The position numbers and the translations under genes are program-made. A stretch of 64,000 nt of DNA from Cristatella mucedo (Eukaryota; Bryozoa; Phylactolaemata; Cristatellidae). Positions 44,675 to 64,000 of the stretch are shown here, piece by piece. Under the pieces are notes generated by a model. The model was not told the DNA's origin, made no database searches, and saw only the letters and a list, made by a program, of their open reading frames with translations. The stretch spans positions 905,501 through 969,500 of the forward strand of contig WPIO01000110.1 of the NCBI GenBank assembly GCA_009760855.2, read 5' to 3'. The stretch's first letter is position 1. Each line of letters opens with the position of its first letter.

Positions 44675-45853
44675 CTCAAAAAAAGCAGCAAAAACGGGAT
44701 TCCGAATGCTAAGTCCCATGGAGGCTAATTTAAGCTTGGTCGTTATATAAAATTTAGTGTGGCCTATTAGTTGACTAAGCATCCCTAAAGATGAAAATTG
44801 AATACTTCGTTCCATATATAGCAATAGAGGGTCAGTGAAAGGGCATTTAAACACTCGGTCAGTTTTCAAATTCACTCTGGTTTGGTCAGGGTACAGCGAT
44901 TAGAAGGCACAAGCCTAGTCTGTTCGGGCATCAGCAGGCACATTAATGATGGGATGCTGCTGCTGCGTTAACCGATTCACTGACCAAGCTCACGGAAAAA
45001 GGTACGCTACAGGCAGCTTTATAAGTGTGCGTCGTGAGTTTGGAGAGTCTTTTTAATTGGCAGCAGCCTAGACCTACTACTATTGACTACATAGTTTGGG
45101 TATTATTGACTACATTGTTTCAATATCGTAAGGTTGCAGTAGCTGGAATTATACCTACAAAAGACACTAGTAATTATGTCGTAACGTTTCATGATGATTT
45201 GCATTCCTGACATATTCTAATCTAGCCGAATCTGTCAAAAAAAGACAGAAAAAAATGCCACGGGCATCCAGAAGAACTTGAAAAATTACAGCCACGCTCA
45301 GGGCATAAGAATTACAATTATGTTCGTTAATAATTAGCACTACTGTAGTCAAATAAGTTCTAAAAAAAATGTGGCAAAACTGGCCCCTGAGTTTTGAAAA
45401 AGTAATGACATTCGGCCGCTTGGTTCGGAAAGGATAGAGAATGACTCACTTCATTGTCGAAATTTGAGCTGTTCTTGTATATTGAATCCTATACGGGTGG
45501 CTTCCAATGCTTTCGTTAATCTTTCGTAGGATAGTTGAAATGCAATGCTAAGATCTACAACAGTTGAGATAAATCAAAACATATAATGATAATGACTCAA
45601 GATGGACTTTTTTCAACTGGAGATTTTACGAGTTAAAGTGATGCAATTGTGTCAAGGTTAGAAAATCCGCGGGTATTTTAGTGAAACAAGCAGCACGCAC
45701 TTCTCGTTCCAATATATAGCTTTTTGGGGTTAAAACCAGCTCATTAGTAGCAACTGTGCAACCACTGAGCCCAATATACGTTACTCAGCTGCCAAGGGCT
45801 GGATTGCATTTTCCATTTCGAATTTGCAGACGACCCTTAAGCTGCAATTACAC

Positions 45854-45878
45854 TAGCGAATTTTCCGACTACAGACAT
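45854..45878 (-). CDS. Tentative first coding exon of the CARD-protease gene
   Basis: An ATG at 45878 opens MSVVGKFA, ending at a weak donor GTGTAA in phase 1, which fits the 37-nt candidate exon. Upstream (46000-46090) lie CCAAT-like elements and a GC-rich stretch, as at a promoter. It is a hypothesis only. Confidence 0.2.
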
Positions 45879-45929
45879 CCTAGATCTTGAGGCTCCGTGG
45901 CCACAGTTTTCACTGGAACGGGGCTGGAG

Positions 45930-46215
45930 CAGGTTCGTGACCGAAAGTATCTGAGTGTCGAGGCCGATTTCGAAAAATAGAGCCGAGACTTTGGAGGCAG
46001 CCAACCAATCAGGAACCGACCCGCAAAAAGCAAGATGGATGCTGCATTCGTAGACCCTTTGCCTGGGAAAACCGGTCTGATTGGCTGCAAGAGTTCGGAC
46101 TAAAGAAACTACGAGACTAAAGTAGACTCCGACTAAACTCCGAAACTCCGAACTTTCCTCAGTGCGGGAGAGGTCGGTTCAACTCTAGTCTGCACTCGAG
46201 ACTAGTTCCTTGAAG
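45930..46215. promoter_or_regulatory. GC-rich candidate promoter with CCAAT-like boxes
   Basis: CCAATC motifs occur in both orientations (near 46008 and 46080), in a GC-richer patch. Beside it is a small cluster of GACTAAA and ACTCCGA repeats (46110-46155). It could serve the minus-strand protease gene. There is no TATA box. Confidence 0.3.
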
Positions 46216-46219
46216 TCTC

Positions 46220-48330
46220 AGGTCCGTAAGTCCACCGGTTTAAATACAGCTGTAGATAGTTAATATGAGCTAACCCGAGTCACGAAATACCTCCCCCGCA
46301 GCCAGTTAAGACTGCTGCAGTATCTTTCCGACGTCGATTAAATGCACTGACCTGTGTAAGAAACAGGCCTTTCCGTTTAGCCTTTAAACGACCAAGGTTT
46401 CAATTGATGCGGGCGTCCTCCCATTAAATTATCAAGAAAGCTGCATTGCAGTTTCAAAAATAATCCATTCTTGCTTTTATCGGTGATTGACTTGCATAAT
46501 GAATAGGCCACATAGCTATTAAAGGCTAGGAAACATCATCTTCCATTGAATGCCTTTCTCTGGGCAACTTTTGACTGTGCGCTTTTGCGTTTCTCCTGTT
46601 TGTACTGCAGCGATGTATTGCCACAACACAGTAAGGTATATATTGCTTACCATTATCGTTCGGAGGGAATGCAAGTACTTTTCTTTCAAACAAGGGCTAA
46701 TTTGTAATGGATTTGGATATACTGTGGACGTCGATGGTTTCAGGCCTTTACTGGAGGTCTTATTTCACGGTGGCCAGTCCATTATACACCCCAGTATATC
46801 GAATAATGACTGTCAGTCTATATTCAATAAAAGTGCGTGACAGAATGATGACTGTGGAGCTAATATGGTCGTAAACTATAAGTCATTTAAAAACAGGGCA
46901 TGCAGATTTTGTGGAGATACGACATAAGATAAGCTGGCTTACTTTGATGATTTCAAATTTCCCGGTAAAAATAGATTTGCTCATGACTGACGTAGTTTAA
47001 TCGCCGTCCGATATGAATAAATTGGGTCTTAATTCAATTGCAAGCGTCAGCAATATAGGCTGAAGGTAAGTTAAGCAAGAATTTAACGTGCTGGAAGGTA
47101 AGACGGAATCTAAGGATATGCACAGCTGTTTGTCATCCTGATAGAGCGAAAGCTTGGCGATGAGGCGATAATGCTTGGCGATTAAGTTTGTATCATGGGT
47201 AGTATAATTACGGGCTATTGGATGTAGCCGAGATTGCTTTGACACTGTACACTTTATACGCCGCTGCGATGACCGTTAACCATTCAAATAAATACGCTAA
47301 AGCACACGAGTTAGCAAGAACCGAAACCATTGTACTGCGGTGCCAGTATTGGCCCTCACGGAAGGACTCAGGTGCTCGAAGGTACGATGCGTTTCAGAGA
47401 TTTAAAAGAATTAGTAGATTTGTTCTAAGTTGGTCACGGCACCGGAAAATCAATTCTTAACTGTTGGGTGCTTTGACGGTCGAATGCCTAGCGTTGGCTA
47501 AGGTCTTTAGCGGCTTCATCCTTTAGTGCACTAGTCAAAATTAGTGCATTGAAGATTTTTAAAGTCGATATGTCGTCAATAACGGATATGATGCGATTTA
47601 ATGCAAGATTCTACGACATCGCCCAATCAGAGCAATCCGACACTTACAGTCGTCAGCTTCCTTAACAATCGAGTCGACTCAAAGATGCACAATCAGAAAG
47701 CACTTACCGCCAACTGACTATCTCGCAGGTGAGCGCCTTACTTACCTTGCGATAATCGTGGCGACCTAGCGAAAGACTTTCGTTGCGAACCTAGCGAAAT
47801 ACTTCCGTTCAGGGATCACTGTAGGGATTTTCCCCGACAGGGATACTCCCCCTCAAGGGATATTCCCTGATTAAGGGGCATTCCCCAACCACGGCTATCT
47901 CTTAGCTCTCATATATAACTGCCACCGCCGGAAACGTCTACGGTGACTATTAACTATTGCCTTGATATTTATATACTTAACACTTATACTTAATACCTTA
48001 TGTTTATATACCTAATTCTATATGACTGCTGCCTTGCACAGGGGCAGCTCTCAGGCTAGCCACGATACTAGCCCTTGCCTTAGTGGGTCTGACTAGGGCA
48101 CCTAGAGCAACCCGTAGAGGGCGGACTAGCCAAGAAGAATTGGGTAGGGAGGGACACATTAGTTGACCGGGAGCGGAGCGAGCTATCAGTCTGACAGCGA
48201 GATCTGCTCAGGTTAGACTGAAGCTTGGTAAGACAAAGAGCAGTCAGAATGCGGACCGACTACTGGTGGTACTCCATTAGACGAAGAGCGAAATGATGGC
48301 AAGCTGGCGCAGGAGCCGTATAAAAAATTA
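46220..48330. other. Unassigned sequence
   Basis: No recognisable gene or repeat. 47.8-47.9 kb has a short cluster of GGGATATTCCC-like palindromic units, noted under findings. Confidence 0.35.
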
Positions 48331-48331
48331 C

Positions 48332-48334
<3 letters not shown>

Positions 48335-48384
<50 letters not shown>
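48335..48384. repeat. (GA)n microsatellite
   Basis: About 24 GA units in a row, followed by AAAGCGAGAGAG. Confidence 0.95.
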
Positions 48385-48389
<5 letters not shown>

Positions 48390-48390
<1 letters not shown>

Positions 48391-49250
48391 GAGAGTACAA
48401 ACGAGAGGACTGACAGACGTCAGTGCTGCAGCTTCGGTAGTCGATGCCTCGAGAGCACGAGAGTAGAACCTACAGCGACGAACAGCTAAGTACAACTTAG
48501 ACTGCACGGTTGTGTACTGTCGGCTACTCAGTTAGCTGCTCATATCTTGAGGTGCTATAGCGGTCCGCCTTCGGGTCGGGACCATCGCTAGCGCCGCAGG
48601 TGTGTGGTGGCTTATTCTAGTCGGGCTTCGGGAGTTCTCGTGCACTTAACTCTGCCGGTCCGATTCGCACCACGACAAGTGCCTGCCACAGGCAGGTTGT
48701 GGATGGGGCAGTAGCAGATGGCGTAGCAGGCAAGGTCGTCCTGCTACGCCACGTCGAGGCCGAGAAAGCGTGCCGACTAGTTTTTTGTAGATATATGATT
48801 TCATTGATTTAACTGGCTCTTTGCCTACCAAATTCCTTGCTATTATAAGAAAAAGAAACATATATTTATTGCATTGCCTGGATGATGTGGAAGAAGCAGC
48901 GGCTTGAATGTCCAGTTTGGTCAAGCATTAATAATGCAACGGCTGGTGCGCAACAATAATACAAAATCTTATTAAATAAACAATTATTTATGTAACGGTT
49001 GGTCTAAAACGCAACTGAATGCTACAGTTGGCAAATTAAACACAAATTAATTACTGTAACCTATACATCCATAGTTCAATGTTTATCCCTGAGCGACAAA
49101 CAAATTAATTTGACAAGTTTTGCATGTGCTATGGACTGTGAACTGTAACGTTTGAGAAAACTTCATAGCAATTGGGATTAACAGCTATTTATAACTAGTA
49201 TATGATGTAATATCACGTTATTATTTAAAAGTTCAAAAGTTCGAAATAGA
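48390..49250. other. Unassigned sequence downstream of POLR2F
   Basis: A GC-rich patch (48.4-48.8 kb) is followed by AT-rich DNA. No gene is recognised. Confidence 0.35.
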
Positions 49251-49252
49251 AT

Positions 49253-49285
49253 ATTTATTATTTCAGTTTATTTTATTTTATTTTA
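49253..49285 (-). promoter_or_regulatory. Candidate polyadenylation signals of POLR2F
   Basis: Several AATAAA hexamers on the minus strand about 250-280 nt past the POLR2F stop. Position and strand fit, but the run is a T-rich low-complexity tract. Confidence 0.45.
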
Positions 49286-49534
49286 GACTGCCAGCTTCAC
49301 TTCTTGTACCAAGTGTTCCACTTGTTTCCTCAGACAGTTGCTCAAAAAGACCTACAATGCTTTTATGTCCATCACTGATAGGCAATGCATGTAAAGGCAA
49401 GTTCATCACACAAACCAGCCAAATAAATTAAAATTACTCTGCACTCGTTTCGGTGATCCACACAGTGGAGTCCATAAAGTATATTTGCCAAAAACTTTAA
49501 AAAAGAATCAACATATCTGATGCACTTGAGAAAG

Positions 49535-59493
<9,959 letters not shown>

Positions 59494-59962
59494 CGCCGAT
59501 GACAATATCACACACGCTACTCAAACAGGAAGCGGAACGTCCGACGGCACTGAATGCCCGGCGGCAACGTCAGGTCTACGAGCTGATAAGTTGTTTCATG
59601 TGCGCTTGCGAGAAGATGAGGTTCAATTAAAAATAAAAACAGATAGGCATATACCACTCGAGAGATTTTAGCCACCTGTGGCTGCTTGGGAATATGCCCA
59701 ATTCCTATAATGAATTTATCTCCACCTCGATCCCGCGGCTTGTGAAGCAAGCATTCGACGAAGATTTGCAAAAATAAATTTTTTAATTAATAATTTTATT
59801 CTTAAGCTTTTGCTGTGAATTTTCTAACACTATTTAATGTGTTATTCTCCCGGAACACAATGGAAACACGTCTTTCCGCCTTGCTCAAGGTTATGACCGC
59901 GCTGGCTAGACTGTCAGCGACCTCGCATTGCTCCTGCGCCGTGCACCCGAGCGCTTAAACTA
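59494..59962. promoter_or_regulatory. Probable bidirectional promoter of POLR2F and PAIP1
   Basis: 469 bp separate the two start codons. Visible elements include AGGAAGCGGAAC (ETS-like, near 59526), GCAACGTCAG (CRE-like, near 59564), and CTAATGGCGGC spanning the PAIP1 start, which matches the YY1 consensus often found at translation-machinery genes. There is no TATA box at a fixed distance. Bidirectionality is inferred from layout. Confidence 0.6.
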
Positions 59963-61202
59963 ATGGCGGCGCCACCTCCGGGTAGGGGATTCCTGTCGAG
60001 CGACCGGACTGGTGCAGCACATCGCCCGCCAAGAGACTCGAGCGAGGACGTGGAGACTACGGCGCGCGCCATCGACGAGCTGCTTACCGTATCCGGCGCG
60101 AGCTCGGCCGCTTGCGAGAACGCTTCTGAAGGGATAACTGAGCAGCAGCAGCAGCAGGTATCTAAGCTTAACGTCGGCGCTCAGGAATTCCGACCGCTCG
60201 TCGGTGCTCAGGTGTCGTGGCTCAACGCCGACGTTCAGGCTCTTCGGTCGTCGGCGCAGCTGCTGTCCCCTTGCGCTACGCCGTTCGTTCCGGGCGGCGG
60301 CGGCGGCGAGCCGCTGGACGGTGACTACTCGTTCGCCGATGCCGGCGAACCGGAGAGCAGTCCCGTAGAGGACGACATGGAAGTGATGCTGCGCACCCAG
60401 GAAACGCTGGCCGAGCTTGGCCGAGCGCCGGGAAGATTCGGAGAGCTCGTTCCAGCTCTGCTCGAGGACATTTACCCCCTCGTCCGCCACAAGCAGACGC
60501 TTCAGAACCTGGCCGACGTTATCGTGGACTCGGCGGTCAGCTCGCCCAACGTTAGCTACACGGGCGCGCAGCTGTGCGCGCAGCTGGAATTCTGGGGCTT
60601 CGCGGTCGATGATGAAGTTTTCGTGCACTGCTTGTTCCGAAAATGCGCTGCGACGACCAAGAAGCTCTCGGACGCGCCGCGCAGCCCCAGGACGAGGCAC
60701 TTCGCAATGTTCTTGGCCGAGATCTTTCTCGCTCTCGTCGTAGTGGAAGAAGGTGGCCGAACTGTCAGGCGGCAAGCCCTAGGGAAGGGCGTCAAGAGGC
60801 TTCTGCTGCGGCTTCTGGCCGAACCCGATGACGACGATATCAAATGCGTCGTGCAAGTATTGAAGCTGTGCGGCTCGGAGCTCGCGTGCTGCGAGGAGGC
60901 AGCCAGCGACGTCGCCAGCCAGTCGGCCGCTGCCGCCAAGCCATCCCTGTCGGCCACTTCCATGTCCGACGTCCTGGTGGCTGTCAAGGAGAGCCGAGCC
61001 TGTGCCGGCCAGTCGTGCCAAAGGCTGATTGACAGCGTGCTCGCTCTGCAGGCGTCGGGATGGGGTCGCAGTCAGGTTTCTCCAAACGCAGTCACTCCGG
61101 GAGCAAACGAGAGTCACCAGCCAACGGAGCAGCCATTCAACAATGAGCCCGTCTTCTACAGTCCCGACGGCAGGCAGATAACTCGCCGCGAGGCTGGATT
61201 CG
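59963..61202 (+). CDS. PAIP1: PAIP1 exon 1: PAM2 and MIF4G
   Basis: GC-rich coding block of 413 codons plus one base; donor GTAATG. An identical-looking donor 21 bp further (GCGTTCG then GTAATA) would also keep phase, adding seven residues. Confidence 0.93.
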
Positions 61203-63796
61203 GTAATGCTGCGTTCGGTAATACTGCTTGCTGACCTGACAGAAATGAGTACCATTGACTGGCTTAGCTCGATCATTTCTTGCCCGGAATGCCTTTTATG
61301 AAGGAGAATTCACATTGGTTTGGTTCAGTGGTTAAGGTGCTCGCCCCAACCGGGGCCCGTGGCGTATTTGAAGCGCCTATATAGAGATTAATTTCTCTTT
61401 GGTTGCTATGCAAATGAATCGTATAATATGACCCATAGTAGGTTGATGTTATTAGCACTTGAATGGCTGCACAGCCAGATAGCTTTCATTCATACACTAT
61501 GATAATGATTTGAGATTTATACGAGGTATGGGTAAACCGGTAGATTCCGAAAAGCAGGTGGTACAATGCTTAACCTGATACATTTGCATAGTATAGCACC
61601 CTAAAAGAACTTAAATCTCCATTCAGACACTTCACATGTGCTGCAGGGCTCGAGCCCATGACCTCTGTCGGGGCGAGCACTTTAACCACTGGGCCAAACC
61701 AGCTGTTTCGCCTACTGCCCACCAAGGAAGGGTTCTTTGTGGAAAGTTCTAGGCGAAGGTAATCCTAGATGTATGTATGTACACCGTGCTATATCTGTGA
61801 AGTGTTCTTTCTCGCTGCTGGTTTTTTGCTTGCCTTTTTCGTGCTGTATTTTACTTGATGCTTCAAATTGGCTGCAGCATTAAGTGACATGGCCAGTGTT
61901 CCTGCCGATAAATCTGCCTCCCAGTCTCGCGAGCCGTGATGACGCACTACGAGGACGGCGGTTGCTGTTCAATACCGAGTTCGTGGGTTCGAATCCTGCC
62001 GTTGGGCGATCCTGTATGGCCGCTGCAAGCGGCCATGGTAGTAGTTGGGGCTCTTCTGCTGCTATACAAAACGAGGCCGTTTAATCAGCCAGTATGTTTG
62101 TTGCCTTTGCCATGTCAGTGTATGTGCACTGAGGAACCATCCCTATGCATCGCATTAAATCTTAGGTGAGAATGCAGTCAAAGGCATTGCATGATGGTAA
62201 GGTCAGGCTGACCGGATTGCCCAAATTCGTGGATGCCACGAGATTTGTACTGGCTTGTGTATAGCTGGACTACTAAGGTATATATTATAAGGTATATTAT
62301 CATTATCTGCTGGTTTAAGCACTACTGTTTAGGGAGTTCTTCGTCTGGCATCCAGTTTTCCTTAAAAAGTTAACATCCAGATAGCAAATAAATGATTTGT
62401 AAAGTGCCATTATAGCCACACACAAAAAACTCAATCATGGAATTCTTCAAAGCAGGATTGCTATCGAGATGGAATGGTTTTCTTGCTGCTGCTTTTACGT
62501 ATGGCTTGTTTGTTGTATTTGGTTACCCACGTGTCCTTTTTTAAACGTTAATCGTCGTATGCCAAATATCTGCCTGTCGTCTGATATTTGTATTAACGCA
62601 TTGGACTAAATTGAATGCCCATGTGCAACTCTGAAGAACCACTCTTTGAGGGTTTGCAAGGAGCTTTCCAACTGAATTTTTTCTGGCCAGGAATTCCAAA
62701 TGACAGCAGCTTGATAGTCAAGATAGTTATCGCCTGCCATCTCGATGTGGCCTATCAGCACTCGTGGCTTAGACCTGTGGTCCTTAGCAGTTTGCATGAC
62801 CTCCATAGGATGTGCCCCCTGTTCTGGTAGGTGAGGTGTGAAAGTAAAGTGAAATATGCTCACCCGCTGGCCCCGTGTATAGCCATCAGCAGCTGATCGC
62901 ACGACGGTCTTTGTTAAAACTCTGCTCCCTCTTTTTTGCATTTTTTAAATTGATTCTTCCTCCCTTAAGATTGCAAACGCTGGTGGCACTCTCAGCTTAC
63001 AGTGAAGCTTTCTTAAACCGTCGTGCTGCACCGTGCTTTGATGAAGTCTCTGTTCGCCCTCTTTCAATCTCTGTTTGGCCTTTTAGGTTGACAAAAAATA
63101 CTTCATTTTCATGGCACCCTAAGAGAACTTAATCTCCACCCAGAGCTCAAGTAACATAGGGCTCGAGCCCACAACCTTGGTCGTTAATGGCGAGCACCTT
63201 ACCAGTGGACCAAACCACGGCAGCATGCATAATGGACACGGCAGCCCGTTGAACGCATGGACCAGCAGTATTAGTGTTTGATGCAAAGTTAGATTTTGCT
63301 GTTGTCACCATGATACTCCCAATATACACTGTAAACTATTTTTCGGCATTCTTGCGGCTGTCAACACTCCAACCTAACAGTGGTAGTACGAGTATCCTTC
63401 GAATCCTGATTGTCATAACCTGGAAGAGTAGGCTCATAGGTGTATAGCTAAGGTGTGTAGTCGTTTGCTGACCACCCAGTGCCGTTGCTGCTTTGCTTGC
63501 TCTGCCCACCATTTGTCGTGGCGCATGCACGTGTGTTCGTTGACGTGTGCGTGCGTGCGACCTAAGAGGCTGGCTGAATGCTACATTTGCTCTATTGTAA
63601 AGCCGGCATTGACGAAGACGAAGGTCAGCCGGATGCCGATCAACTCGCTGCTGGTGTTGAACTGGTGCTGCAGCTCTGCAATGGAGACGGAGACATCGCT
63701 GAGGGCGGATTATATGATGACGATCCTGACTTGAATGATGAGATAATAGCTGCTTATGTGAAGTTCTGCGAGGAGAACAGTAGAGGAGAACAGTAG
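59963..63796 (+). CDS. PAIP1: Polyadenylate-binding protein-interacting protein 1 (PAIP1)
   Basis: Two exons, 59963-61202 and 63603-63796, join in phase 1 to 477 aa, near the human length of 479. Residues 68-79 (KLNVGAQEFRPL) form a textbook PAM2 motif, which binds the MLLE domain of PABP. A weaker second one follows (SWLNADVQALRS, 85-96). Residues ~157-365 form a MIF4G HEAT-repeat domain that contacts eIF4A and eIF3 in this family. EPVFYSPDGRQIT (395-407) and the acidic C-terminus (DDDPDLNDEIIAAYVKFCEE) match the PABP-binding PAM1 end. PAIP1 promotes translation by bridging PABP and initiation factors. The intron donor is GTAATG and the acceptor is TATTGTAAAG, both slightly weak. Without splicing the first frame would stop at 61234. 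Confidence 0.93.
61316..61425 (+). mobile_element. SINE-1 copy
   Basis: Plus orientation: TTGGTTTGGTTCAGTGGTTA, AGGTGCTCGCCCCAACCGGG, AAGCGCCTATATAGAGATTA, ATTTCTCTTTGGTTGCTATG. The middle is short. In the PAIP1 intron. Confidence 0.85.
61575..61710 (-). mobile_element. SINE-1 copy
   Basis: Minus orientation: AGCTGGTTTGGCCCAGTGGT, AAAGTGCTCGCCCCGACAGA, GGGCTCGAGCCCTGCAGCAC, GAATGGAGATTTAAGTTCTT, then GGTGCTATACTATGCAAATG. Confidence 0.85.
61935..62105 (+). mobile_element. SINE-2 copy
   Basis: Plus orientation: GTTCGTGGGTTCGAATCCTG (B box), CCGTTGGGCGATCCTGTATG, CCGCTGCAAGCGGCCATGGT, then GGGCTCTTCTGCTGCTATAC and GAGGCCGTTTAATCAGCCAG. Good preservation. Confidence 0.85.
62110..63095. other. 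PAIP1 intron, unique sequence
   Basis: No exon, RNA gene or clear repeat is seen. A SINE-1 follows at 63100. Confidence 0.45.
63100..63225 (-). mobile_element. SINE-1 copy
   Basis: Minus orientation: CCGTGGTTTGGTCCACTGGT, AAGGTGCTCGCCATTAACGA, TTGTGGGCTCGAGCCCTATG, GGTGGAGATTAAGTTCTCTT, then AGGGTGCCATGAAAATG. Confidence 0.82.
63603..63796 (+). CDS. PAIP1: PAIP1 exon 2: acidic C-terminus
   Basis: Starts after TTTGCTCTATTGTAAAG and ends TAG at 63794-63796. It codes an acidic stretch and DEIIAAYVKFCEENSRGEQ, the family's C-terminal signature. Confidence 0.88.
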
Positions 63797-64000
63797 CGTG
63801 CCTATGTAGCTGATTTATTTGCTCCTATATTTTGGATGTACCCAGTACATCAAATGGAGTGTCTGCATCTCATTCTCTGCTGTTTCCTGGCTGCTTTCGA
63901 GTCCAGCAACAGATGGCTGCCCGGCTCATCCGTCTCCCACCTGTGGTTGCCCTTGCCAACTGTTGGTTCTTGGTGGCTGGCAGTTATCGCAAACTTGCAA

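Noticed and set aside
45869-46090. 73-aa minus-strand ORF over the GC-rich patch
   Set aside because: No domain; the region looks more like a promoter than coding DNA.
59960-61276. Long minus-strand and +2-frame ORFs (271, 165, 143 aa) over PAIP1
   Set aside because: Shadows of the GC-rich PAIP1 coding block; no domains, while the plus frame has PAM2 and MIF4G.

Overview
This is a metazoan nuclear segment, most likely from an invertebrate; the phylum cannot be fixed from the sequence. Three spliced host genes with GT-AG introns sit among many decayed transposable elements. The element mix is L2/CR1-like LINEs with their tRNA-derived SINEs, R2-like LINEs with a restriction-like endonuclease, hAT transposons, and a Polinton-like AT-rich island. 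That mix and the protein families (CARD, POLR2F, PAIP1) indicate an animal and do not fit a prokaryote. Most open frames in the window are chance frames or transposon debris.

Layout. 1-7.7 kb is a strongly AT-rich island with a broken protein-primed family B DNA polymerase on the minus strand, small dense ORFs and a phage-tail-fibre-like ORF. It ends near a 125-bp imperfect palindrome. 8.4-10.7 kb is a dead ZMYM/TTF-type hAT transposase interrupted by SINEs, followed by LINE debris to 13.9 kb. 14.5-39.7 kb on the minus strand is the most interesting item. Six exons with matching splice phases encode a CARD (split over two exons), a linker, about 170 residues I do not recognise, and a trypsin-fold protease with His, Asp and Ser all in place (600 residues from the first exon seen; the 5' end is unresolved). 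Its introns hold an R2-like element, SINEs, an hAT fragment and LINE tails. 39.8-43.5 kb is LINE and SINE debris. 43.5-49.5 kb is mostly unassigned and has two tentative 5' exons of the protease gene.

49.5-59.5 kb on the minus strand is a complete POLR2F (RPB6/RPABC2) gene: five exons, 127 aa, introns full of repeats. 59.96-63.8 kb on the plus strand is PAIP1, with a PAM2 motif, a MIF4G domain and an acidic C-terminus on a second exon. POLR2F and PAIP1 start 469 bp apart in opposite directions and probably share a promoter.

The two housekeeping genes serve transcription (a subunit common to RNA polymerases I, II and III) and translation (a poly(A)-binding-protein partner). The CARD-protease gene has the architecture of a death-fold signalling or immune protein and is the best candidate for a little-described system.
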